The position numbers and the translations under genes are program-made. This document shows positions 9,786 through 17,001 of a stretch of 64,000 nt of DNA, in pieces. The first letter of the stretch is position 1, and every line of letters begins with the position of its first letter. The DNA is from Lentisphaerota bacterium (GTDB taxonomy: Bacteria; Verrucomicrobiota; Lentisphaeria; Victivallales; Victivallaceae): contig CP071032.1 of the NCBI GenBank assembly GCA_017134815.1, positions 62,001 through 126,000 of the forward strand. Reading direction: 5' to 3'. Below the pieces are notes generated by a model. It was not told the origin of the DNA. It worked only from the letters and a program-made list of their open reading frames with translations, and ran no database searches.

Positions 9786-11138
9786 TTATGCCCAGTCACG
9801 TCCAGCTGAACCAAAGAAAGCAAATTTTTTTCGTGTTGTGTCTAATGCGGATTTTCCATGTTTCAGCAATGTCTTCAGGGTTAAAGTAATGCTTTTTAAA
9901 TCAGCTGTTCGTTCCGAATGCTCTTTTGTCAGCATATTTGCCAGCAGGTTTTGCAAAGATTCCGGAATCTGCGGGTGCAGTTTTTGTGGAGCTGCAGGTT
10001 TATCATTTTTGATTGAATGTACCATTTCAGGAAGATTTTTGCCTTTAAAAGGCTTGTGTCTGGTAAAAAGTTCATATCCAAGAACCCCCAGGCTGAAAAT
10101 ATCTGAGCGATGATCAATAACAGCTGATTTTTCAAATGACTCCGGCGCCATATAGGCCGGAGAGCCGATGATCTGCTTATTTTTGCCGTAATTGTCCGGG
10201 TCAATGAAATGTGCCAGTCCAAAATCAGTCAATTTAACATTCAGCCCTTTACCGATCATTATGTTACCCGGCTTCAAATCACGATGCAGGACATTGAACT
10301 TATGAATATGACTTACCGAAGAACATATTTGCAGGAATATTTTAATTCGATCTTTAAGTTCAACTCTTTTATTCTTTATATAGTCCGTCAACGGTCCTCC
10401 TTCAACAAACTCCATTAAGATGTATGGCATGTTGTTGCCGGAAAAACCATAATCATACAGTCTTACAATGTTTGGATGTTTTATTTCAGAGAGAATTTTG
10501 GCTTCTTTGAGAAAATCGTCTTTATCACTGCGCTTAAGAAATTTTGACGCCAGATCAGGACGCAGCAGCTTCAGGGCATAATTCTCCATATTTTTTTTGA
10601 CGTGAAAAACAATCCCGGTCGAGCCGGAACCAAGCTGTTTAATCACATCGACGCTTGGCAGCGGGTTCAGAAGTTTGCCGTCAATGGCAGAATTCTGCGT
10701 CAGGGCCAATATGAGTTTTCGTTTTTTTTCAGTTAATGCGTTGTCGGCTTTAGTGCACAGAAAATTATGGTCCTGCGGCATTTCAATGTAATCATAGGCC
10801 CCGGCTTTGACCAGCGACACCGCTTCAGGAACCGAAGGCTCTGATGATATGACTAATATCTCCATTGCCGGATGGCGTTTTCTGCAGTATCTTACCAGTT
10901 CCTGGCAGGTAGTGCCCGGCAAAGTGGTATTACTGATCAGTAAGTCAAATCTATAGTCGATCAAGTATTCAAAAGCCTTCCATACGCTGTCAGCGTTTTT
11001 AACATTATAGTCACATTTCTCAAGTGATTTGCTGAATTGATCTAAGAAATCCTGATCACGGTCGACTAGAAGTACATTTGCTTTTTCAGGGCTGTCTATT
11101 ACCTGGGTCTCTGTAAGGAACTTGGCTATTTTACTCAT
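9786..11138 (-). CDS. receiver-like domain fused to a Ser/Thr protein kinase
   Basis: A 450-aa two-domain signalling protein. Residues about 21-130 fold like a response-regulator receiver (VLLVDRDQD acidic pocket). The phosphoacceptor position is Asn70 in FDLLISNTTLPG, and the conserved Lys is Met120 in YIEMP, so this part probably cannot be phosphorylated normally. Residues about 165-435 are a Hanks-type kinase with all key motifs. These are the glycine loop GSGSTGIVF, ATP-binding Lys190, HRDLKPGN with Asp287, DFG with Asp305 and GSPAYMAPE. No transmembrane helix or sensor domain is seen. It is transcribed alone; the target is unknown. Confidence 0.85.
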   Translation of the reverse strand: MSKIAKFLTETQVIDSPEKANVLLVDRDQDFLDQFSKSLEKCDYNVKNADSVWKAFEYLIDYRFDLLISNTTLPGTTCQELVRYCRKRHPAMEILVISSEPSVPEAVSLVKAGAYDYIEMPQDHNFLCTKADNALTEKKRKLILALTQNSAIDGKLLNPLPSVDVIKQLGSGSTGIVFHVKKNMENYALKLLRPDLASKFLKRSDKDDFLKEAKILSEIKHPNIVRLYDYGFSGNNMPYILMEFVEGGPLTDYIKNKRVELKDRIKIFLQICSSVSHIHKFNVLHRDLKPGNIMIGKGLNVKLTDFGLAHFIDPDNYGKNKQIIGSPAYMAPESFEKSAVIDHRSDIFSLGVLGYELFTRHKPFKGKNLPEMVHSIKNDKPAAPQKLHPQIPESLQNLLANMLTKEHSERTADLKSITLTLKTLLKHGKSALDTTRKKFAFFGSAGRDWA

Positions 11139-11370
11139 ACATCCGCTTAACTAAAAAATAAATACTGAAAGATTTGCTATCAAGATTAAAAAGATAGCAT
11201 GTATTCAACATCAAATCAAGGAAAATTATTAGTTGAACGCGCAAATACCTGCTTACCTGAATTCATAAATACATCTAAGTAAATCCTGGATAATGAGTTG
11301 ATGTGGCTCAGTTTGTTGTAATAAATAGCAGCTCTGTTTAAGTATACAGCAAACTGTTAAGGCGTTGTGC

Positions 11371-12708
11371 TTAAGAATAACTTTTGACAACGTCCAGATC
11401 CAGCTTGCCGTCAGAAAGAGTTGCCTCAAGTCGTTTTCCACGGGGTTGCATGGAGGTAGTAACGACGGCGCCGCTTTCAGGGTCGCGCAGAATGGCAAAT
11501 CCACGCTTCAGCACACCTTCAGGTCCAAGGGCAGTCAGCCTGCCTGAAAGAATATCAAGTTTTGCGGCGCGCTCAGACAGTTTTCTGGCTGCCAGATCAA
11601 ACAGCTTACGCTGTAGATTATCGAGATTAGAAGATTCAGCTTTAAACTGGTTTAACGGAGCCGTTGCTCTAAGACGGTTGTTTAGAAGATCAAACCGGTT
11701 ATTGGTTTGCAGCAGTTTTTTTTCAGTTGCCGTCATCATCAGTCTTGACAGTTCATCTATATACTGCTGCTTCTCATGGACAAGGTGAACCGGTTCTCTG
11801 AAAACATAGCTTCTTGATGCGTTTTCCAGGCGCATTTTCGCCTCTTGAAGCAGAAACTGGATTGATGATTTCAAGTCTTTTTCAGTTCGGTCAAGGTGCT
11901 GTTCAAACTCTTCGCGCCTGCCGACTACCAGTTCAGCCGCTGCTGACGGTGTCGGGACACGCATATCAGCAACAAAGTCACTGATTGTAAAATCGATCTC
12001 ATGCCCGACCGCGCTGATTACTGGAATTTCACTGGCAGCTACAGCCCTGGCCAGAACTTCTTCATTAAACGGCCAGAGATCCTCCATGCTGCCGCCGCCG
12101 CGGGTTACAACAATGACATCAACTTTTCCGGTACGGTTAAAGAAATTAATACCAGAGGCAACTTGCAATTCTGCACCGCTGCCCTGAACTGCTGCCGGAT
12201 ATATTTTTATATGCATATCCGGAAAGCGCCTTTCGATAACCTGCAGAAAATCCCGTATGGCAGCGCCGTCCGCTGAGGTTACAACACCAACAGTTTCCGG
12301 CAGCAGGGGAATTTTTTTCTTGCGGGACTCATCAAACAGCCCCTCGGCAGCCAGTTTGTTTTTCAGTTCTTCAAACCGGCGCTGCAGGTCACCTATTCCG
12401 ACTGGCCTGATCTGCCGGACCGCGAGTTGGTATTCACCCCGGACCTCATAGACGGTGAGCTTGCCGAAGACCTCAACCTCGTCACCGACTTTCAAGTGTA
12501 ACTGACGAGCCTGTTGAGCTCCCCCAAAAAAAACAGCCCTCAATTGAGACCGGGTATCTTTGAGAGTCATGTAAACATGGCCGGAGCGGTGAATATTCAA
12601 AGTACCTACTTCGCCGCGCAGCCATAAAGGCAGCAAGCTGTTTTCAACCAGCTCCCGAATAGCTGAATTGACTTCAGATACTTTCCATACTTTATCGGCG
12701 CCTGTCAT
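11371..12708 (-). CDS. xseA: exodeoxyribonuclease VII large subunit
   Basis: Catalytic subunit of the single-strand-specific exonuclease that trims DNA ends to oligonucleotides. The 445-aa protein starts with an OB-fold (KVSEVNSAIRELVENS, then WLRGEVGTLNIHRSGHVYMT). The nuclease core follows with VGVVTSADGAAIRDF, VIVVTRGGGSMEDLWPFNEE and PVISAVGHEIDFT. A long coiled region and the short C-terminal RGFAILRD segment end it. No xseB small subunit follows in the 230 bp downstream. It is the last gene of a three-gene leftward run, 21 bp after the M50 protease gene. Confidence 0.95.
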   Translation of the reverse strand: MTGADKVWKVSEVNSAIRELVENSLLPLWLRGEVGTLNIHRSGHVYMTLKDTRSQLRAVFFGGAQQARQLHLKVGDEVEVFGKLTVYEVRGEYQLAVRQIRPVGIGDLQRRFEELKNKLAAEGLFDESRKKKIPLLPETVGVVTSADGAAIRDFLQVIERRFPDMHIKIYPAAVQGSGAELQVASGINFFNRTGKVDVIVVTRGGGSMEDLWPFNEEVLARAVAASEIPVISAVGHEIDFTISDFVADMRVPTPSAAAELVVGRREEFEQHLDRTEKDLKSSIQFLLQEAKMRLENASRSYVFREPVHLVHEKQQYIDELSRLMMTATEKKLLQTNNRFDLLNNRLRATAPLNQFKAESSNLDNLQRKLFDLAARKLSERAAKLDILSGRLTALGPEGVLKRGFAILRDPESGAVVTTSMQPRGKRLEATLSDGKLDLDVVKSYS

Positions 12709-12729
12709 AATCTTTGGGTACCACCTGTT

Positions 12730-13389
12730 CTATTGAAATAATGTAAGCGAAAGATGCGCAATCAAGGTTGTTGCCAGTTGACCGATTAAAAACAGATAAT
12801 CAAAAAAGTATATAATCAGCAGCAGCAGAATAAAGGAAATAAACATGAACAGCTGCTGATTTTTGACCTGCAGGCTTGGGAAAAGCCGGCTTACAACGTG
12901 CCAGCCGTCAAGTCCGGGTATCGGCAGCAAATTGAATACGAACAAGATGAAGTTTAGTATTCCGCCAATATTGAACAGCATATTTGCTGTCTGCCAGGGA
13001 GAGGCAGCGTCAAAGGCGGTATAAGCCGCGTATTTTGAGCTTAAGCCGATGGTAACCCCAAGCAGCAGGCTGAAAACTACAAACAGGACCAGATTAGTCA
13101 GCGGCCCGGCTGCTGAAACCAGTACGTCACTGTATTTATGTTTCATTTTTGAGGGGTTTACCGGAACACTGCCCCAGGCAATGCCGATGAATATCAGCAT
13201 AACTAGAGAGAATACTCCCATCTGTTTAAATGGATTTAATGTAAGGTGCCCTTCGTCTGCGGCAGTTGAGTCACCCTGCCACAGTGCTACTCTGGCATGC
13301 ATATATTCGTGGGTACAGATTGAAAAAATTACAACCAGCAGCCAGATGGAGCAGTATTCGGGGTTTCTAAAAAATTGCGTGATAAACAT
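12730..13389 (-). CDS. site-2-protease-type zinc metalloprotease (M50 family)
   Basis: A 219-aa membrane protein with about five to six hydrophobic helices. The zinc site is visible: HEYMH (HExxH) in the second helix, and LLPIPGLDGW near residue 160 supplying the third ligand Asp. It matches the short M50B group without PDZ domain, which cuts within membranes; its substrate is unknown. PSKMKHKYSDVLVSAAGPLTNL is the usual loop between them. The start abuts the stop of the NIF3-like gene with no gap. Confidence 0.88.
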   Translation of the reverse strand: MFITQFFRNPEYCSIWLLVVIFSICTHEYMHARVALWQGDSTAADEGHLTLNPFKQMGVFSLVMLIFIGIAWGSVPVNPSKMKHKYSDVLVSAAGPLTNLVLFVVFSLLLGVTIGLSSKYAAYTAFDAASPWQTANMLFNIGGILNFILFVFNLLPIPGLDGWHVVSRLFPSLQVKNQQLFMFISFILLLLIIYFFDYLFLIGQLATTLIAHLSLTLFQ

Positions 13390-13719
13390 TTAATTCTCCT
13401 GACTGTTCAGTTGTATTTCCCAGTAATGATGGGCTGGTATTTCATATGGGTGTGTTTTGAGCAGGGCGCTGAGCACATCGCCAAGTTTGTCACAAGAGCA
13501 GATGGTCTCAATTTTGAGCTCATCGGTGTACTCGATTTTTCCGAGTTCGCCGTAATAAGGACTGCTGCCCTGCAGCGGTCTGAATTGACCGGTTCCAGGG
13601 GTCTGCCAGCAGCAGCGGTCATAATTGCCATATTTTCCGGCACCAGCCGCAAATATTGCATTTTTAACCGCCTCTGAATGATTTTCGGGTACAAAAAATT
13701 CCAGTTTATAGTATTTCAT
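13390..13719 (-). CDS. stand-alone NIF3/YqfO middle-domain-like protein
   Basis: A 109-aa protein resembling the PII/CutA-like insert domain of YqfO-type NIF3 proteins, which also occurs as an independent short protein. The visible family features are YYKLEFFVPENHSEAVKNAI at the start, GAGKYGNYDRCCWQTPGTGQF in the middle, and THPYEIPAHHYW near the end. The biochemical role is unknown. It heads a run with an M50 protease and xseA, and its stop is directly adjacent to the protease start. Confidence 0.8.
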   Translation of the reverse strand: MKYYKLEFFVPENHSEAVKNAIFAAGAGKYGNYDRCCWQTPGTGQFRPLQGSSPYYGELGKIEYTDELKIETICSCDKLGDVLSALLKTHPYEIPAHHYWEIQLNSQEN

Positions 13720-13889
13720 GAAAAAAATATCAACGACATTTCTGCTGTGATGGTTGCTTAAAAGACTAACTCCGGGATACGTTACGGCGCGGAGTGTTGA
13801 AATTCAAGTTCAGAGTAATTTTTTTTAAAAGGCTCTTTTGAATTACAACAGACAGTCCTTTTATTGACAGCATACTCATAATTCCCTGC

Positions 13890-13918
13890 TTGAAAAAGCT
13901 TAAGCTCGATGCTATATT
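13890..13918 (+). promoter_or_regulatory. sigma-70-type promoter of the pseudopilin operon
   Basis: TTGAAA at 13890-13895 and TATATT at 13913-13918 are separated by 17 bp, close to the consensus. They stand about 50 bp upstream of the first pseudopilin gene and in the right orientation. A second TTGACA at 13864 lacks a matching -10. Confidence 0.6.
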
Positions 13919-13970
13919 CAAGATAACGTGGTAACGGATATGGTAAAATAAAATGGTTTGGGGACCATCT

Positions 13971-14534
13971 ATGAAACAGTCACCGTCGATAAGGCAAAAG
14001 GCGGAAACGCGCAGTTTTTCACTGGTTGAGATGCTGGTGGTCATGGCGATAATCGCTATTCTTCTGGCACTGGGTGCCGGAGGTTATCAGGTAGCCCGTC
14101 GGGCGCTGTCTAAATCCCGCACGGAAGCTTTGCTGGCAAAAGTCAAACTTGCCCTTGAATCCTACAAATCCAGACACGGCTATTATCCAGTTAAATATCC
14201 GACTCAGGATACTGACCCGGTTCCTTTTTCACTTGATGATGACGCCCTGCAGCCTAATTTTAATAAATTTGTTGACTCCTCTAAAATAAAAAACGATGAA
14301 TCCATAAAGATTGGAAATATATATTATCTGCGGGACGGCTGGAACTCAAATAACGATCTTACCGGAATGAATGCCCCGGCCAAAGGTATTGTCCAGAGCT
14401 TTATAAACAGTGGTAAGCCGGGTGGGGTAATTTTGTACCTTTGTCCGGGGAAAAAGAATCCAATGTCTTTTGATTTATATTCGGCCGGCAATGACCGCAG
14501 GTTTGATAATAATGACGATATTTATGCTAAATAG
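13971..14534 (+). CDS. GspG-like major pseudopilin
   Basis: First gene of a five-gene pseudopilin cassette. The N-terminus has the type IV prepilin signature SFSLVEMLVVMAIIAILLAL, with Phe+1 and Glu+5 and a hydrophobic helix. Residue -1 is Ser rather than the usual Gly. The globular part keeps the GspG features KVKLALESYKSRHGYYP and a C-terminal DLYSAGNDRRFDNNDDI, like the calcium-binding end of GspG. I chose the ATG at 13971, with GGGGA 6 bp upstream, over an ATG at 13953, giving 187 aa. By family it would form the shaft of a pseudopilus in the periplasm. Confidence 0.85.
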   Translation: MKQSPSIRQKAETRSFSLVEMLVVMAIIAILLALGAGGYQVARRALSKSRTEALLAKVKLALESYKSRHGYYPVKYPTQDTDPVPFSLDDDALQPNFNKFVDSSKIKNDESIKIGNIYYLRDGWNSNNDLTGMNAPAKGIVQSFINSGKPGGVILYLCPGKKNPMSFDLYSAGNDRRFDNNDDIYAK

Positions 14535-14556
14535 CCTTTAACGTGAGGTGGGTAGT

Positions 14557-15291
14557 TTGAGAGTGAGAAGCGGGTTATCGAAACGGATGACTTTTTCAGA
14601 CAGTCTGCGCTGTTATACCATGGTGGAAATCCTGGTGGTGCTGGCTATTGCCGCGATTCTGCTGGGCAGCTCGATGGCGGCTTTCAACACTGTAATCAAG
14701 CGGCAGCGTACTACCGGGGCTGTCCGCAATTTAAGCAGTGCCATAGCCATGGCCCGTTCCTACGCCGTAGCCAAAAACCGGTGTGTAGCGCTGGTGATTC
14801 CTGACACCAAAGATAACCTGCCGTCATACGGTTCAGCGATAAATTCTAAATCTGGTTGCACGCCCGCTTCCTTTAATGCATTTTTCTACGAGAATTATCT
14901 TTTTTCATGTTACGGAGTTTGCTATGTGAAAAAAAATGGCGGCACCTATGATTTTGACGGCTGGGTTGCCGGCGATGATTTGGTCAAGCTCCCAACCGGG
15001 GTATCAGCTTTTATTAAAACGGGTGCTCAAACCGTAGAAAATGTTATTTTCAGGCATAAAGCTGCACTGGCAGATGTTACTATCAAGGAGAGTGCCGGTT
15101 TAATCTTCAGGCCCTCCGGTTGTCTGGAGGGGACTGGGGAGAAGGAAATCAGCGTACTTCCGGCCAAGTTCCATTTTAATAATGTCGCAAATAAATGTGT
15201 TTTTATTTTTATCGGCAAATCAAAAAATTACTGGAATGTGATTATAAACTCATTTACCGGCAGAGCAAGTTATGAAAACAGTGTTTTATAA
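14557..15291 (+). CDS. GspH/FimT-like pseudopilin
   Basis: Second cassette gene. A basic leader precedes CYTMVEILVVLAIAAILLG, a type-III signal helix with Tyr+1, Glu+5 and Cys at -1. The following NLSSAIAMARSYAVAKNRCV is the helix typical of GspH/FimT minor pseudopilins, and the rest is a beta-rich globular domain. GAGGTG 6 bp before the TTG at 14557 favours that start (244 aa); a GTG at 14548 and an ATG at 14587 are alternatives. It overlaps the next gene by 20 bp, so translation is coupled. Confidence 0.78.
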   Translation: MRVRSGLSKRMTFSDSLRCYTMVEILVVLAIAAILLGSSMAAFNTVIKRQRTTGAVRNLSSAIAMARSYAVAKNRCVALVIPDTKDNLPSYGSAINSKSGCTPASFNAFFYENYLFSCYGVCYVKKNGGTYDFDGWVAGDDLVKLPTGVSAFIKTGAQTVENVIFRHKAALADVTIKESAGLIFRPSGCLEGTGEKEISVLPAKFHFNNVANKCVFIFIGKSKNYWNVIINSFTGRASYENSVL

Positions 15292-15925
15292 AACGATAAA
15301 TTACTTCAACATGATAGAGATCACCTTGGCAATGGGGGTGGTAGCGGTAGGCATGACCAGCATCTTGTCTCTTTTTCCAGTTGGGCTGAACACTGCCAGA
15401 AATTCAATTGTGGAAGGCCTGAGCGCTTCTGCTGTAGATCAGTTTTTAACTTACGTAAAGTTTCACTGCAAAAAGTCGGCCAGTTACAAGGCGTTATTTA
15501 TAAATGCCAGTGGTTTCAAAGGCAGCATAGACAGGACTGATGCTGTAGTGAAAAATTCTATAAAGGCCAGCAGCGGAAAGTTTCTTGCTGACTTCAAAGC
15601 CGGGACCAGTGTTGATTTTTCTCAGGTGAAAGGTTTGAATTTATACGGGAATAACGGATCTGATGCCAGCCTGGGTAAAGTATTTTTTGCTGTTCAGGGC
15701 GGTGAAAACGCTAATAAACTGGATTATTCCGCCATGATTCTGGCCTGGAAGCAGCCGGTGGAAAACAGCTTCTGGGATATTTCCGGTTCTGCTTATTCCA
15801 AATATATTGATAATACTTTTGAGAAGTCCGCCGGGCTCTGTATAGAAGTCAGCTGGCCTGCGACAATAGACTATGTTGATCGTGAAAAGCGTTACTACTA
15901 TGTAGAAATCCAAAATCCGGAATAA
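15272..15925 (+). CDS. GspI/PilV-like pseudopilin (Verru_Chthon cassette B-like)
   Basis: Third cassette gene, 217 aa. YFNMIEITLAMGVVAVGMTS is a prepilin helix with Phe+1 and Glu+5 but Tyr at -1. It is followed by ILSLFPVGLNTARNS, a motif I associate with the short pseudopilins of the Verrucomicrobia/Chthoniobacter cassette (recalled, not searched). The position between H-like and J-like genes makes GspI the natural counterpart. The gene begins 20 bp before the end of its upstream neighbour and ends 3 bp before the next start. Confidence 0.72.
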   Translation: MKTVFYKTINYFNMIEITLAMGVVAVGMTSILSLFPVGLNTARNSIVEGLSASAVDQFLTYVKFHCKKSASYKALFINASGFKGSIDRTDAVVKNSIKASSGKFLADFKAGTSVDFSQVKGLNLYGNNGSDASLGKVFFAVQGGENANKLDYSAMILAWKQPVENSFWDISGSAYSKYIDNTFEKSAGLCIEVSWPATIDYVDREKRYYYVEIQNPE

Positions 15926-15928
15926 TTT

Positions 15929-16996
15929 ATGATCAAATGTCCGATTAAAAAATTTACTCTTGTTGAGTTGCTGGTTGCGATGGCAATTTTTATGATTCTG
16001 TCTATGGTGATAATGCAGTTTTTCAACTCTGCTTCCAAAGTCTGGAGTAATACTGAAAAGCGCAATCAGGTTTACGCTGATGCCAGAATTGTCATGAACC
16101 TCATAAGCAATGATCTGCAGGCAATGATGTATAACAATCAGGATTCCACTGAAGGCATCTTTCCAATCTGGTATGAAGACAGACCGATTAAGGCCTTTGA
16201 AAGTGTGGCTGGTGATTATAACACTCTCAGCGCCGTTCAAAAGAAAATTTACTCCAGAGATAATGTGAATCAGATCAGCTTTGCCGCCCGGACTGATGTG
16301 CGTGATGATCAGGACAAAAGCCTGGCGCTTTGCGAAATCAGGTATACTTTTCTGCCGGCAAACATGGTTGCCAGCAAGCAATGGTGCCTGGGGAAAAATT
16401 CGGCAGGCGGGGTGGTGCTTACCAAAGCAGGTCAGGCGGAAAGGGGACTGCTGATCAGGAGCTGTACTACCAACCATATTGAGGATGCCGGAAATTTGGG
16501 CAGTTACATCAGTAATCCACGTTATAATTTGAATGATTTTCCCTACAACGGTGCTGATGCTCTTAGAATAAATAAAGTTTTCGATGATATCAACGGGGCA
16601 GGGAATGCCTTTTTGCGGGACTACGGCAATCCGAGCTTTTCGCCATATGTTGTCATGATAGAAGGGGTGCTGGATTTGAAAATAATTCCCAGAATCTGGG
16701 ATGGCTCTACGAACGAGTTTAAAGCAGTCAAGGCAATTGCGCAAAATGACGGTGCTCTCAGTTCACCGTTTTCCAGTGTGACCTACTGGAACTTTACCAG
16801 CCCGGTAAACCGCTTGACCGGTATTCCATTGCCCGATTGCATTACCATTGAACTTGAACTGATGAATAAAAAAGATTTCAAAATGTGGCGGCAATATATT
16901 ATCGACGGTAAGAATTCAGAGGCTGAAACCATAAGAAACAAAAAAGCCAGGAAATTTTCTAAAACCGTATTCCTGCAGGCTTCAATGGAGGAATGA
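15929..16996 (+). CDS. GspJ-like pseudopilin
   Basis: Fourth cassette gene, 355 aa. The signal helix KKFTLVELLVAMAIFMILSM has Phe+1 and Glu+5 with Lys at -1. Next come SKVWSNTEKRNQVYADARIV and MNLISNDLQAM, the helix-turn of GspJ/PulJ-type minor pseudopilins. A long beta-rich domain follows, larger than the roughly 200 aa usual for GspJ. In type II systems this subunit joins H, I and K at the pseudopilus tip. Confidence 0.75.
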   Translation: MIKCPIKKFTLVELLVAMAIFMILSMVIMQFFNSASKVWSNTEKRNQVYADARIVMNLISNDLQAMMYNNQDSTEGIFPIWYEDRPIKAFESVAGDYNTLSAVQKKIYSRDNVNQISFAARTDVRDDQDKSLALCEIRYTFLPANMVASKQWCLGKNSAGGVVLTKAGQAERGLLIRSCTTNHIEDAGNLGSYISNPRYNLNDFPYNGADALRINKVFDDINGAGNAFLRDYGNPSFSPYVVMIEGVLDLKIIPRIWDGSTNEFKAVKAIAQNDGALSSPFSSVTYWNFTSPVNRLTGIPLPDCITIELELMNKKDFKMWRQYIIDGKNSEAETIRNKKARKFSKTVFLQASMEE

Positions 16997-17001
16997 TTCA
17001 G

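Noticed and set aside
11253..11504. Possible xseB small subunit next to xseA
   Set aside because: The frame mostly overlaps xseA in another frame and lacks the XseB helix pattern.
15641..16744. Long minus-strand open frame of 367 codons
   Set aside because: It is antisense to two pseudopilin genes with clear prepilin helices and has no ribosome-binding site or protein-family likeness.
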